DNA of 64,000 nt, from positions 3,968,001 through 4,032,000 of the forward strand of contig WIUZ02000001.1 in assembly GCA_015956445.1 (NCBI GenBank). The letters run 5' to 3'. The position numbers were made by a program, and so were the translations under genes. The stretch's first letter is position 1, and each line of letters opens with the position of its first letter. The notes beneath the pieces were generated by a model. The model was given only the letters and a program-made list of their open reading frames with translations, was not told where the DNA came from and searched no databases. This DNA is from Thelephora terrestris. Its lineage: Eukaryota; Basidiomycota; Agaricomycetes; Thelephorales; Thelephoraceae. This document shows, in pieces, positions 12,931 to 24,621 of this stretch.

Positions 12931-14290
12931 GTTTTGGTAAGATGATGGGGAAGTTGTTGGTGTTGCTGATCAAGGATGGCTCCAAGAAGACGTCCTTCTT
13001 ATAGCCTAGATCGGTGATCCTTCACGTGACCTACCTCGACGAACCTCATTGGTCCGGGTCACATCAACTTCCGCCCCTGTACCATCATTGTTGGCTTACT
13101 ACATCAAGCTGACGCCTCGGCCCGCGGGACGGCCTTGGAAGAACTTCGTTCCGGAACGCCTAGAACGCGCGCGCACTAAAAATAGGTCTCAAGACCCTGA
13201 TGACCCCTTTATGACATCACGAACCCCTTTTACGACCCTCATGACTTTACGATTACGATCAACCCTGGACCCTGATCACACACGTGGACAGTCACATCAC
13301 AGTCTCCTAACCGGAGGAAGGAATCGCCGTTATTCGGAAGGAGTGCCTTAGACTCCTTTTGTTTAGCCCAGCGCATGTGGAGTAGCCGTTAGCGTGAAAC
13401 GCCGGCGAATCTGTAATCCCTCATGTCCCATGAGTCTAGGCCCGACCTCCTCATGTTCGGACGTACGTTGAGGTTGCCACTAGTCCGTGATGCTGTTACC
13501 GCCTACAGACAACAAGGGATGTTGAATGTCTCTACTCCCGAATCCAGCTGGCAGAGGCCATGTAAAGGGAGATTGACACCTGGCCCTTGGGTGAGATCCC
13601 CAGGTACGAACTTTCACGACCCCATGCTCCTATTTCCATTTGGACTAGTGTTATCTTTACCCCTATGTTTCATGTGGACATTCGTTATCTTTTATGCAAT
13701 CCTTCACACGCTAGTAAGGCTCTTTGTCCTTTATTCTCCCACGCGTCATATTTGTTCGCTTCCCTTACTTAGCGTTCTCACACTCCTTATCTCCCTTTGT
13801 TCTGGACTTGATAAGGGTATATTAGGGTATTGACGTCATGGCCACTCCTTTAGTATAAGTAGCAACTGTGGCTGTATCGTAGTACCTTAGTTTTGTTACC
13901 TCAGGAAATCCTCTGCCCTTCTCAGCCCAGTTGCAGTTAAGGCCAAGTCAGAGTTTCTTGTTTGATCCAAGACATCCCCCATCTGCTCTCCCTCCCGCTC
14001 TGCGCGTCAACTGCGCCTTGTAACTATAGAACCCCAGCGTTCACCTTATAGAACACCTTGAGCGTCCAGTCGATCACCTGGTGGAGTCATCAAGCCTGCT
14101 GTAGGGATAAACCCTTGCGTGTTAAACCGAACGAAGTACGGTTTAGGTTGGGTTTCTCTTTAGGCTTTCGACCTGACTTGTAGTGACCTCGGACAACCTA
14201 CCGGAAGAATAGAGACGTGATCGTTCTCTCACAAGCTAGTTGGACTAGTGAGTACTCTGCGGAGTCGGCTCAGTGCACTGGTAGTTGTTG
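12931..14290. other. Non-coding right part of the insert with promoter-like motifs
   Basis: No gene seen. On the plus strand a perfect TGACGTCA palindrome (13831-13838) is followed by a TATA-like tataagtag (near 13855) and a pyrimidine-rich tract to about 14030, the arrangement of a promoter reading rightward. No frame follows it. This composition would fit a solitary long terminal repeat, but no second copy or target duplication was found, so I do not claim one. Confidence 0.35.
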
Positions 14291-14929
14291 GGGTAGAGTG
14301 GCCCTGACAGGTCACATCCGACAACGACGGAGTTCAACAGGATGGTGACGCGTGGGGCGACCAGGTCGTGGAGGATTTTGTGGAGGTCTGCGCGATGGAC
14401 CTGATAATAAGGAGCGCCGTGCTCCTTCTCCGCGACGCCCTCCCACTTCGTGAAGCTGATCTGCTCGCCGGTGGAGTATCTCCTCATGGTCGCACCCTTT
14501 CCTCAGGATGCCCGCGCCGATTTCGGGCCCCATCATGGGAAAGGACTCGACGATGGTCACGCGGTGGCCGGCCTGGGTGAGACAGAATACCGCAGCCGAC
14601 TACGATAACAACAAGAGCAAGTGCAGCCTTTCGAGACCCGTAGATAGACTTGGGGTTCGTGGCGGCGTCAGAGACAGAGGTAGACATAGTGGGAGACGAA
14701 GGAGCCAAGAGTAGAGAGCCAGTACATCAAGCCCAAGCTCGGAGGTGCAGATTTATATGGTGCAACGAGCAGAAAACGGAATGAATTGGTAGCATGAGAT
14801 CAAGAGCAATACCACCTTTTTCAAGTTGTTCCGCCCGCCCGCAGACCTGATTTTAGACTCGTTACCCTGGCGCTTATCCCACGGGAACGAGTTGGAGGAA
14901 GCTTCCGCGCAACACACCTCCATTGAACG

Positions 14930-15085
14930 TTTGAGAGGTTAACTCACCTTGCATCCACGATGTCTCCTATTAAACGCAAACCCCCGGATTTGTTCGCCGA
15001 AGCGTTCGTCGTCGCCAGCGCAATTCCAGGCTGGCCCCGGTCGCTCGATCCATTCACCGCACGTCGGCGTTCCTGCGACTTCTTG
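14930..15085 (-). repeat. Fragment of the NLR downstream-flank repeat
   Basis: About 155 bases similar to 5306-5476 of the NLR 1 flank (shared ttaactcacc…gcatccac…, gcgcaattccaggctggcccc, cgcacgtcggcgttcc). Homology ends at about gacttctt. The continuation of this flank, as found after NLR 1, resumes only at 28891, beyond the palindrome. The fragment is therefore the far end of the NLR 2 flank, separated by inserted DNA. Confidence 0.7.
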
Positions 15086-15271
15086 CACTTGGATGCCCGA
15101 TCCGCCATCCTATCACTCACCTTTCCCAAGGTGAAACCCACATATTTCGGTTGGTCGGGATGTGCGCTGTGTGTCAAACGTAATAAATTTGGAAAACCTT
15201 CCCCCCGCCGGATGCACAGGTTTGACCGTGCCCACTTCAAGCTTGGGCCCCGCTGCCTACGTGTGTTCAAC

Positions 15272-15557
15272 CCCGGTAAGAAATTCGTTTACTGCCAGTG
15301 ATCGGTAGCGATCCTGGTCGATGATAATGACTCCTCGCGATCCTCAGAAACGTCCAGCGATTTGAGCGCTATTTTGTCGTATTCAACATGTATTTTCGCT
15401 TAGTATTTTTAAATAATCATGAATATTCTAATATTTCCGGAGTGACGCAACCTAACAAAAACTTCTAAGTCCAAGAGACTGTCTGTACTCCCACGTAAGT
15501 CTATCGTCCCTCGTGTTGTCCTCATAAGATTGATAATTTGTTGGACCTAGGATAAGT
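15272..15557 (+). repeat. Left outer terminal region of the transposon
   Basis: Non-coding 286 bases from the terminus cccggtaag to the transposase ATG, with several copies of a gcgatc/cgatc motif in the first 90 bases (ggtagcgatcctggtcgatg, ctcgcgatcctc, cagcgattt). Short subterminal repeats of this sort are the transposase-binding sites in CACTA-related elements. An AT-rich promoter-like stretch lies at 15380-15440. Confidence 0.6.
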
Positions 15558-18500
15558 ATGCCATGGTGTCAGTGTGATAAATGTGATGGAGGAAAGTCGG
15601 TGTCTCCAGCCACTTTATTTCGGCATCGAAAAAGGACGGCCGCACGCTTGCATCTTGGCGGCAGGCGGTCCCCCGGCGTCGCGTCCCCTCCTCTGATGGA
15701 TCTTGACGTAAATAGACGTCCAGAAGAGGAGGATACGCAAGATGATGATAATGAAATGATGCAATCAGATCATGTACGTACGCGCACTTTAATCTTATCA
15801 GCCCCCGCATATATCGTGTTCTGAATCTATGTAATCTATGTAGGAGGACGAAGGAATGCAAGAAGAAAACCGGGGACGTTTAACTCCCCTGCAGACGTCC
15901 CAACGTCCCCCATCTCCTCCAGTCCGTTCCCGACCCTCTTCTCCTCGTTCCTTGTCCCGTCCTCCTCGTTCCCGGCCCTCCTCTCCTCCGTTGGATTTTG
16001 ACCACAGTGACCACGGGGATGAACGGATACAGCACCCACCACTTGTAGCTGAGTATCCGATAGCTACGCAACCCAAGATAAGGACCGCTATCGAGTTTTC
16101 CCGGCTGCTCGAAACCTCGACCCTAGCATCCCAGTTTGGTCCCGAGGAGCTCGCGGAACTGCTCGAGCCTCGGGAACACGAGTCTACACCTCCCGACGAC
16201 CCCAAATTAAAGTTATCTTTGCTCAACTATATCACGCTGATGGGTTCTTCTCAGGACGCCTACGAATCAACCCGCCAGAACCTGCACCAGTGCTATCCGG
16301 ATATCGACCTGTTCTCCTATTATCAGGTCGAACAACGAGCTCGTGTCCTCTCTGGTCTTCTCACTTGGGAGCATCACATGTGCATCCGGTCTTGTGTCGC
16401 GTTTACTGGACCCTATGCGGACCTCGAGCATTGTCCCGATCCGGAGTGTGGGGAACCTCGGTACAAGGAAAAAGATCTTCGGGAGTCTGACGGCCTCAGG
16501 AAGGTTCCCCGACAGGTCTTTACGACGTTTCCGGTTGGTCCACAGCTTCAGGCTCGCTGGAAAAATTCCGAAACAGCAAAGGATATGTCCTACCGGTGGG
16601 AGAAGACTGAGGATCTCTTGCGCGAACGGACCAACGGTAACGGACCTCCCGACGAATTGGACGACATTCTCTGTGGCGAAGCCTACCTGAACCTTGTCGA
16701 CAATGACGAAATCAGGCAGTATGACTCTGTTCTGATGCTATCTATCGATGGCACGCAACTCTACAAGAGCAAGAAATCCGACTGCTGGATCTATATCTGG
16801 ATTCTCGTCGACCTCGCTCCGGATAAACGTTACAAGATCCGGAACATTCTACCTGGAGGCGTTATCCCGGGTCCAAATCACCCGGGAAATATCGATTCAT
16901 TCCTCTTCCCTGGCTTGGCCCATGTCTCTGCTCTCCAGCGCGAGGGTTTGCCTATCTGGGACGCCTACATTCGAGTACGTGCAATGTCATTTATTTTTAT
17001 TCTACTCGTCTTGGCGGACTCCATCGCCATGTATCCTCTCAGCGGATCTGTTGGTCACCACGGCCGTAAGGGCTGCCGGTTGCTATGCGGTCTTATCGGG
17101 CGTAACAAAGAGGGAGGGTCTCACTATTATCCGGTCCTTCTACGACCAAACGGGTTTGAAGTACATCGGACGGCCAATCATCCCGATATAGACGCATTCA
17201 ATCTCCCCACCCCAAACCCCGAGGAATACAAGAAGGATTTATTCGAGGTGATAACATCTATCTCTAATGCCGAGTATGAGCGAAACCGGTTTAGCTCGGG
17301 CATCGGGAAGCCAAGTATCTTCGCCGGAATCTCACGAATTCTACCCCTCCCGACCTGTTTTGCTGGGGATATAATGCACCAGCCGCTGATAAACCTCACG
17401 GGCCTCCTCCTCGATCTCTGGTGCGCGCGACCCAAAGCTCGCGCCTACGACAGCACGTCTTTCTGGCCTTGGGCCGTTCTTACGGGGAACGTCTGGATAC
17501 AACACGGCCGGGACGTTGTGGAGGCTGCCAAATATCTACCCACCTCTTTTGGCCGTGTCCCTCGAAACCCTGAAGAGAAGCTATCTAGTGGATACAAGGC
17601 TTGGGAGTTGCTATACTATATCTACGGCGAAGGACCGGGCCTTTTTTTCGGAATTCTTCCTACCGAGTACTATTCTCACTTCTGCAGACTTGTCCGGGCG
17701 ATCCGGATTATTTACCAGCGTGCTATCTCACGCGATCAATTGGCTGTCGCGCGTCGGCTTCTTCTCCAGTGGGTCCACGACTTCGAGGTGCTTTATTGTA
17801 GACGTGATCCAAACCGTCTTCATTTTGTACGTCAATGCGTCCACTCTGTTTCCCACCTTGCAGCCGAGACACATCGGCTCGGCCCCCTCTGGTTGTCATC
17901 CCAATGGACGATGGAGCGCGTAATAGGATATATGGGCTCCCTTCTCAAGCAGCCCTCAAACCCGTTTAGAAACTTTGCGGCGCAAACAAGAAGGGTCGCG
18001 ACCACAAACACCCTCATCGCTATGTGGCCGGAGTTCGAAAAACCGAAGGACGCTCCCAGGGGATCCAAGGATCTAGGCGACGGATTTTTACTCTTAGGGC
18101 CAAAGGACACGACACTCTACCGCCCCTCCTCTCCTTCCGAACAAAGGGCAATCGGTGTTCTCTCAAGCGACTCAGGGGACGACGAAAACACAAGTTCTAT
18201 CTACAGATGGGGACGTCTCAAAATTCCCAGCGAACAAATTGCAAGATCTCGGTGGAAAGAGATGGAACGATGTTCTGATATGGCAAGAACAGACCGTAAC
18301 GTTAAGGTACGCGACTCAATCAAATTCAAAATTTACCATCGTCTTCTAAATGTACCGCAGATCTCACATCATGGCGTCATTCACTTTGCCGAAGTGATGT
18401 TCTTCTTTACGAAGACTGTTGGAGGAGAAGCTGGAGCGTTCGCGCTCGTTTCAAAATTCTCCAGGCCGAACGACTACCTCCTTAGCAGTACGCAAGATAC

Positions 18501-18690
18501 ACTTATAGTGTGTAGGCATCAAGGAGAAGAAGGCTTGGTAGTTGTCGACGCAAAGTCGATACTTTCGGTAGTGGCAATGGTGCCGTTTCGGTATGCCATT
18601 GACGGCCTAAATAACTATTACTTCGTGATAGAACAAATAGGCCTAGATATAGTAGAGGTAGATACCCAGGAAGGCGAGGGGGAGACGTAG
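15558..18690 (+). CDS. Tnp2-family transposase, left copy
   Basis: Cut-and-paste transposase. ATG 15558 opens a short Cys/His-containing exon (MPWCQCDKCDGGK…LFRHRKR), spliced over 15774-15843 to the main exon (EDEGMQEENRG…), about 1020 residues in all. The Pro/Ser-rich segment is followed by the core with the family hallmarks SIDGTQLYKSKKSDCW, PDKRYKIRNILPGGVIPG, FPGLAHVSALQ, LSGSVGHHGRKGCRLLCG, YPVLLRPNGFE and CFAGDIMHQPLINLTGLL, then a C-terminal region ending SKFSRPNDYLLSSTQ…FVIEQIGLDIVEVD. The aspartates in the SIDG and GDIMH motifs are likely catalytic by family analogy. The frame is whole. Differs from the right copy at one residue (Thr for Ala in SIDG[T/A]QLYK). Confidence 0.92.
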
Positions 18691-18836
18691 CGGAAATAAT
18701 TAAATTCTTTTTCGGCCCGGTCGGCTTGACGTTGACATGACATCCCCAGATCCCCAAAAAAAAAAACATATCTTATCGCTCTCCTTCTCCCTCTCCCTTT
18801 GCACCCATCTCAATCCAACACTTTCCTCTCTGTGTT

Positions 18837-21096
18837 ATGTCTCGATTCGTTGCTATTCCTTCGCCTGGCTTCAGCTCGCCTACAAATAACTTGGACGGCT
18901 ATGTTTTTGAATCTCAGAACAATTGGTCTCTTCCCGCCTTATCAAAAAATCGCTCTGTTCTGGCTAGGGACGATCCCGACACCCCCCGTGTTTCTGGAGT
19001 CACTTCTGCATTCCACCATTCTTCGCCTTACGACTCTGGGTTCCATCACTCTGGATCTGGCAATGTCTCGCGTCACCTCTCTCGTCACTCTGATGATCTG
19101 GACACTCGTTCTCATATCTCTATCTCGTCTGACGGCCCTGATACAAACGACTCGCCCGAAGTAATTTATTTACGCAGGGAGAACACGAACTTGAAAATCG
19201 AATGCGCGATGCTTCGTGGTCAGATAACCGGTGTCAAGTACGTATCCATCTCTTCTTTGATCTCATCAATAAATTACTGACTCAATTGACAGTGATTCCT
19301 TTAAGGGCGTCGTCTCGTTGATGGAGAATACAGTAAAAACGACTGGCGACCAGGTCAAAGGAATGGTCGACCACGTCATGGCAAACGTGCCTGGCCCAGT
19401 CGGCGCAACGTCCCGATCCCCAAATGGCGGAATCCCCCTGGAGCCCGAAGAAGGAGATTACCCACTTGTCGAATGGTGGCAGGAAGGGATCTATAAAGGT
19501 ATCAAAAACGGGAATCGGCCCAAGGACAGCGACATGACCGGCCCCACTATGTGCCTGTTTATGGAGGACCAAAACGGGAATCAGATATCGGAAGGGATCA
19601 GAAACAGCCTTCGCAAGGATCTGTTCGCCTATTGGACTGGCGTACAGAGGAACGGAGAATTACTAACAACTCATTCAGATACAGACCTCGACAGGAAGGA
19701 GCACTTTCGCGAGACATTCGAGACCAAATACAGCTGGCTCCGCCTTTGCGAAGGCCATTGGAAGGTCGACCGACTGTGGATCAATTATTTTAGCAGCTGG
19801 AGGCGATCCCACAGCCCCGTTACCCCCACCAAGATTGATCAGATCCATCGGGAGCAATCTCTGCTCCCGAGGTCTGCCGTTGCCGACGAGCCTCACATCG
19901 CCCCTATGGGATCCAAGCGCAAGCTGGAAGTATCCGGTAACTTGAACGAGGACCCTTCAAAGCGCCTCAAATTGAAAGGAAAGGTGACGGTGGACATCAT
20001 GCAGCCGACCGACTTCCATCATAGTAAGCCCAAGAGGAAGCCCGTTGCAAAGATAGCAAAGGTATGTAATATTCCTTTCTGCCTTTCACACATTCACTAA
20101 TATCATCTAGGATCCGAGGTATTTTCTATTAAGTTATCGCGATTTACTCGGGATGGCACGCTCACATCCGTTTGATTTAGCGCTAGATCTACAAAGGCCC
20201 AGGTTGTCCCGCAGCCTTCGAATGCCCGGGTACGTGTCTATTGTGGTCGTCAGACCATACTAACTAACTAAAAACGGAATAGGATGCGCCGGTTGCATCG
20301 GGGAGTCGCTTGGTCCCCTCCAGTCCCCAATTCCCCGTTTTCCAGCCTTCATCCAGACAGGCCGCTTCGCCTACCCCCCCGCCGTCTCACGCTTCTGTTA
20401 ACCGCAACCTATCAAACGTTGCGCGCATCGCGCCTCTCGACATCGACTCCACCGCCTCGAACATTGCACGAATCTCGCCTCCCGACGTCATTCCCACCGC
20501 CTCGACTATTGCATCCGTCACGCCTCCCGACGTCATTCCCATTGTCCCGAAGCCGTCTACTGTTAGCCCCAGCACCCCGATTACCGTGCCCATTGCCCCT
20601 CCCGAAATTATTCCAGACAGCCAGATCGGGTCCCTCCCGGATTTCTATACGCCCCCTCCCGATGTTCCCCGGTTCACTCTCCTCAGCTCCGGTAGCGAGA
20701 CAGAGGAAGACTCCTCTGTTACTGCCCCTTCCGTCACTCCGGAGCCTGTTGTGCCGCCGCCGAGGAAGGTGACAGGGAACATCCCTTACAAGTAAGCATT
20801 TTCGCGCTAAAATCATTTCGGTTACTCGACTCACGCATACTTAGACAATATCTTACCGAAGACTGGATCAAGGCAGGCCGCGGAACCAAGGCCTCGTTCA
20901 ACAATTACTGGAAGGGACTCACGGACGTCGAGAAAGCCGTACGTACCATCCGTGTTGCACGATTTATCTTATCTCACACTTCGTTTGACACACAGGCCGA
21001 AAAAGCAAAACTGGTAAGTTCTATCTTTCCCTCCCATATCGCGATACTGACACGCCTAACTAACAGATGTCTACGCTCACTGGCGCCAAAAAGTAA
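18837..21096 (+). CDS. Transposon accessory protein, left copy
   Basis: Second gene of the element, likely a DNA-binding helper like TnpA of CACTA elements (inference from position). Eight exons join in one frame: 18837-19237, 19293-20061, 20111-20118, 20181-20229, 20283-20791, 20845-20938, 20996-21013, 21067-21096, about 625 residues. The start is Ser/His-rich, then a short coiled coil (YLRRENTNLKIECAMLRGQ), a mixed domain with many aromatic residues (WWQEGIYKGIKNG, YSWLRLCEGHWKVDRLWINYF), a basic run with a nuclear-localisation look (SKRKLEV, KRLKLKGK, KPKRKPVAK), a Pro/Thr/Ser-rich linker with repeated SPPDVIPTAS units, and a conserved tail (YLTEDWIKAGRGTKASFNNYW). Exons of 8 and 18 bases are unusually small. 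Identical in the right copy as far as I compared. Confidence 0.8.
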
Positions 21097-21179
21097 TTCC
21101 TATCGACCCAAAACGGAAAGAAGAAGCCCCAAAGAAGTATCGGATCGTCTGTAGTATTATGTTGTGTCGTCCAATCATG

Positions 21180-21366
21180 TACTTTTTAGTGATCGCCGTG
21201 AATCGACGGGAATCGATGTGAATCTCCCCAGATCGCCTTGAGTCGCCCCAGATCAATATGCCGCGAATATCGAATGTGAGATTTAGGCGAATCGAGTCGA
21301 CACAAGTCGACTGTCGTCTCCCCTGGTCACCAGGAATCGACAAGAGTCGACAATTTTATGTATATT
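21180..21366 (+). repeat. Inner subterminal repeats of the left transposon copy
   Basis: About eight copies of a gaatcga/gagtcga-like heptamer within 180 bases, mixed with agatcgcc, including two direct gtcgac palindromes. Their position, right after the accessory gene and before the expected element end, fits a helper-protein binding array. The terminus cttaccggg that should follow is absent. Confidence 0.6.
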
Positions 21367-22091
21367 CACTGGGGGCAAGGGGGTACTTACCCAGTGGGTA
21401 CATTGTGAGTTCATTGTGGGTTTTGAAACCATTTGCCCAGTTGTTACCCACCAGGTACTTTTTGGGTACTTTTTGAAAGATACCCATCAATTTGCCTGCA
21501 TTTTACCCACTGGGTACATGGTGGGTACTTTGTAAAAGTACCCACTCAGGAACCCAGTGGGTACTTCTTGAGCGAAACCCCTGGGTTCTTTCACAATTTA
21601 CTTTCCAAAGTGCCCATTACAAACCTGAGCTACTTGTTGAGAGTTCTTTCATAAAGTACCCACCAATCTGATCACAATGTACCCAGTGGGTTTTTTTCAA
21701 AGAACTCACAAAGAACTCACAGTGTGGCTCAGTTTCATCACAAACTCTCAAAGAACCCATTGAGTATCTGGTTGAGTACATTGTGATCAGAACAGTGGGT
21801 ACTTTATGAAAGAACTCTCAACAAGTAGCTCAGGTTTGTAATGGGCACTTTGGAAAGTAAATTGTGAAAGAACCCAGGGGTTTCGCTCAAGAAGTACCCA
21901 CTGGGTTCCTGAGTGGGTACTTTTACAAAGTACCCACCATGTACCCAGTGGGTAAAATGCAGGCAAATTGATGGGTATCTTTCAAAAAGTACCCAAAAAG
22001 TACCTGGTGGGTAACAACTGGGCAAATGGTTTCAAAACCCACAATGAACTCACAATGTACCCACTGGGTAAGTACCCCCTTGCCCCCAGTG
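21367..22091. repeat. Foldback core at the centre of the palindrome
   Basis: A 725-base unit with ends cactgggggcaagggggtac and its reverse complement. Arms of 297 bases (21367-21663, 21795-22091) are exact; the 131-base centre is only partly symmetrical (21668-21682 still pairs with 21776-21790). The arms are filled with tacccagtgggtac-type short palindromes. The CACTG ends, lack of coding capacity and foldback form are those of a non-autonomous CACTA-like MITE. A target duplication cannot be read because both flanks are mirror images. Confidence 0.65.
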
Positions 22092-22278
22092 AATATACAT
22101 AAAATTGTCGACTCTTGTCGATTCCTGGTGACCAGGGGAGACGACAGTCGACTTGTGTCGACTCGATTCGCCTAAATCTCACATTCGATATTCGCGGCAT
22201 ATTGATCTGGGGCGACTCAAGGCGATCTGGGGAGATTCACATCGATTCCCGTCGATTCACGGCGATCACTAAAAAGTA
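22092..22278 (-). repeat. Inner subterminal repeats of the right transposon copy
   Basis: Mirror image of 21180-21366: the same gaatcga/gagtcga heptamer array, followed directly by the foldback core. Confidence 0.6.
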
Positions 22279-22361
22279 CATGATTGGACGACACAACATA
22301 ATACTACAGACGATCCGATACTTCTTTGGGGCTTCTTCTTTCCGTTTTGGGTCGATAGGAA

Positions 22362-24621
22362 TTACTTTTTGGCGCCAGTGAGCGTAGACATCTGTTAGTT
22401 AGGCGTGTCAGTATCGCGATATGGGAGGGAAAGATAGAACTTACCAGTTTTGCTTTTTCGGCCTGTGTGTCAAACGAAGTGTGAGATAAGATAAATCGTG
22501 CAACACGGATGGTACGTACGGCTTTCTCGACGTCCGTGAGTCCCTTCCAGTAATTGTTGAACGAGGCCTTGGTTCCGCGGCCTGCCTTGATCCAGTCTTC
22601 GGTAAGATATTGTCTAAGTATGCGTGAGTCGAGTAACCGAAATGATTTTAGCGCGAAAATGCTTACTTGTAAGGGATGTTCCCTGTCACCTTCCTCGGCG
22701 GCGGCACAACAGGCTCCGGAGTGACGGAAGGGGCAGTAACAGAGGAGTCTTCCTCTGTCTCGCTACCGGAGCTGAGGAGAGTGAACCGGGGAACATCGGG
22801 AGGGGGCGTATAGAAATCCGGGAGGGACCCGATCTGGCTGTCTGGAATAATTTCGGGAGGGGCAATGGGCACGGTAATCGGGGTGCTGGGGCTAACAGTA
22901 GACGGCTTCGGGACAATGGGAATGACGTCGGGAGGCGTGACGGATGCAATAGTCGAGGCGGTGGGAATGACGTCGGGAGGCGAGATTCGTGCAATGTTCG
23001 AGGCGGTGGAGTCGATGTCGAGAGGCGCGATGCGCGCAACGTTTGATAGGTTGCGGTTAACAGAAGCGTGAGACGGCGGGGGGGTAGGCGAAGCGGCCTG
23101 TCTGGATGAAGGCTGGAAAACGGGGAATTGGGGACTGGAGGGGACCAAGCGACTCCCCGATGCAACCGGCGCATCCTATTCCGTTTTTAGTTAGTTAGTA
23201 TGGTCTGACGACCACAATAGACACGTACCCGGGCATTCGAAGGCTGCGGGACAACCTGGGCCTTTGTAGATCTAGCGCTAAATCAAACGGATGTGAGCGT
23301 GCCATCCCGAGTAAATCGCGATAACTTAATAGAAAATACCTCGGATCCTAGATGATATTAGTGAATGTGTGAAAGGCAGAAAGGAATATTACATACCTTT
23401 GCTATCTTTGCAACGGGCTTCCTCTTGGGCTTACTATGATGGAAGTCGGTCGGCTGCATGATGTCCACCGTCACCTTTCCTTTCAATTTGAGGCGCTTTG
23501 AAGGGTCCTCGTTCAAGTTACCGGATACTTCCAGCTTGCGCTTGGATCCCATAGGGGCGATGTGAGGCTCGTCGGCAACGGCAGACCTCGGGAGCAGAGA
23601 TTGCTCCCGATGGATCTGATCAATCTTGGTGGGGGTAACGGGGCTGTGGGATCGCCTCCAGCTGCTAAAATAATTGATCCACAGTCGGTCGACCTTCCAA
23701 TGGCCTTCGCAAAGGCGGAGCCAGCTGTATTTGGTCTCGAATGTCTCGCGAAAGTGCTCCTTCCTGTCGAGGTCTGTATCTGAATGAGTTGTTAGTAATT
23801 CTCCGTTCCTCTGTACGCCAGTCCAATAGGCGAACAGATCCTTGCGAAGGCTGTTTCTGATCCCTTCCGATATCTGATTCCCGTTTTGGTCCTCCATAAA
23901 CAGGCACATAGTGGGGCCGGTCATGTCGCTGTCCTTGGGCCGATTCCCGTTTTTGATACCTTTATAGATCCCTTCCTGCCACCATTCGACAAGTGGGTAA
24001 TCTCCTTCTTCGGGCTCCAGGGGGATTCCGCCATTTGGGGATCGGGACGTTGCGCCGACTGGGCCAGGCACGTTTGCCATGACGTGGTCGACCATTCCTT
24101 TGACCTGGTCGCCAGTCGTTTTTACTGTATTCTCCATCAACGAGACGACGCCCTTAAAGGAATCACTGTCAATTGAGTCAGTAATTTATTGATGAGATCA
24201 AAGAAGAGATGGATACGTACTTGACACCGGTTATCTGACCACGAAGCATCGCGCATTCGATTTTCAAGTTCGTGTTCTCCCTGCGTAAATAAATTACTTC
24301 GGGCGAGTCGTTTGTATCAGGGCCGTCAGACGAGATAGAGATATGAGAACGAGTGTCCAGATCATCAGAGTGACGAGAGAGGTGACGCGAGACATTGCCA
24401 GATCCAGAGTGATGGAACCCAGAGTCGTAAGGCGAAGAATGGTGGAATGCAGAAGTGACTCCAGAAACACGGGGGGTGTCGGGATCGTCCCTAGCCAGAA
24501 CAGAGCGATTTTTTGATAAGGCGGGAAGAGACCAATTGTTCTGAGATTCAAAAACATAGCCGTCCAAGTTATTTGTAGGCGAGCTGAAGCCAGGCGAAGG
24601 AATAGCAACGAATCGAGACAT
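22362..24621 (-). CDS. Transposon accessory protein, right copy
   Basis: Inverted duplicate of 18837-21096 with the same eight exons (for example first intron 24166-24220) and, in every stretch I compared, the same protein. The frame is whole. It converges with the left copy toward the foldback core, so transcripts of the two accessory genes run tail to tail. Confidence 0.8.

Larger units (their letters stand above)
11005..14290. mobile_element. Insert of unknown class splitting the FAD monooxygenase gene
   Basis: The monooxygenase reading frame stops at about 14290 and resumes at about 11000, so some 3.3 kb has been added. The insert carries one spliced minus-strand gene (11329-12930) and 1.3 kb of non-coding sequence on its right. 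I looked for terminal repeats in direct and inverted orientation and for a target duplication and found none that I trust, so junctions are good only to about 20-40 bases and the class is unassigned. Confidence 0.55.
9944..14687 (-). pseudogene. FAD-dependent monooxygenase (salicylate hydroxylase-like), broken
   Basis: Flavoprotein hydroxylase family, which adds one oxygen atom to aromatic substrates using FAD and NAD(P)H. ATG 14687 opens with a hydrophobic run and the start of the dinucleotide fold (VVIVVGCG). Parts of the fold are then missing: the reading jumps from GCG directly to FCLTQAGHRVTIVES in another frame, and again from PEIGAGI to GATMRRYSTGEQ, so two deletions are inferred. After VVVGCDL a 3.3-kb insert interrupts the gene. 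The rest, 11000-9944, splices cleanly: NGDLIVGAGGLRSYIQQV, GRHLVGYPI, YNLVLLHPDDGG, then the second FAD motif GDACRPMLPYRAQGAAMAIEDAA and the C-terminus. The 3' half looks undamaged, so the loss may be recent. No activity is expected. Confidence 0.85.

Noticed and set aside
13423-13833. 136-residue plus-strand frame with hydrophobic stretches
   Set aside because: Lies in the non-coding part of the insert; hydrophobicity comes from T-rich sequence; no conserved motif.
12931-14290. Solitary long terminal repeat
   Set aside because: Promoter-like composition fits, but no second copy, no clear ends and no target duplication found in the window.
21367-22091. Regularly repeated tacccagtgggtac units, array-like
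   Set aside because: Units are palindromic and unevenly spaced, spacers are not unique, and the host is a fungus; not a CRISPR array.
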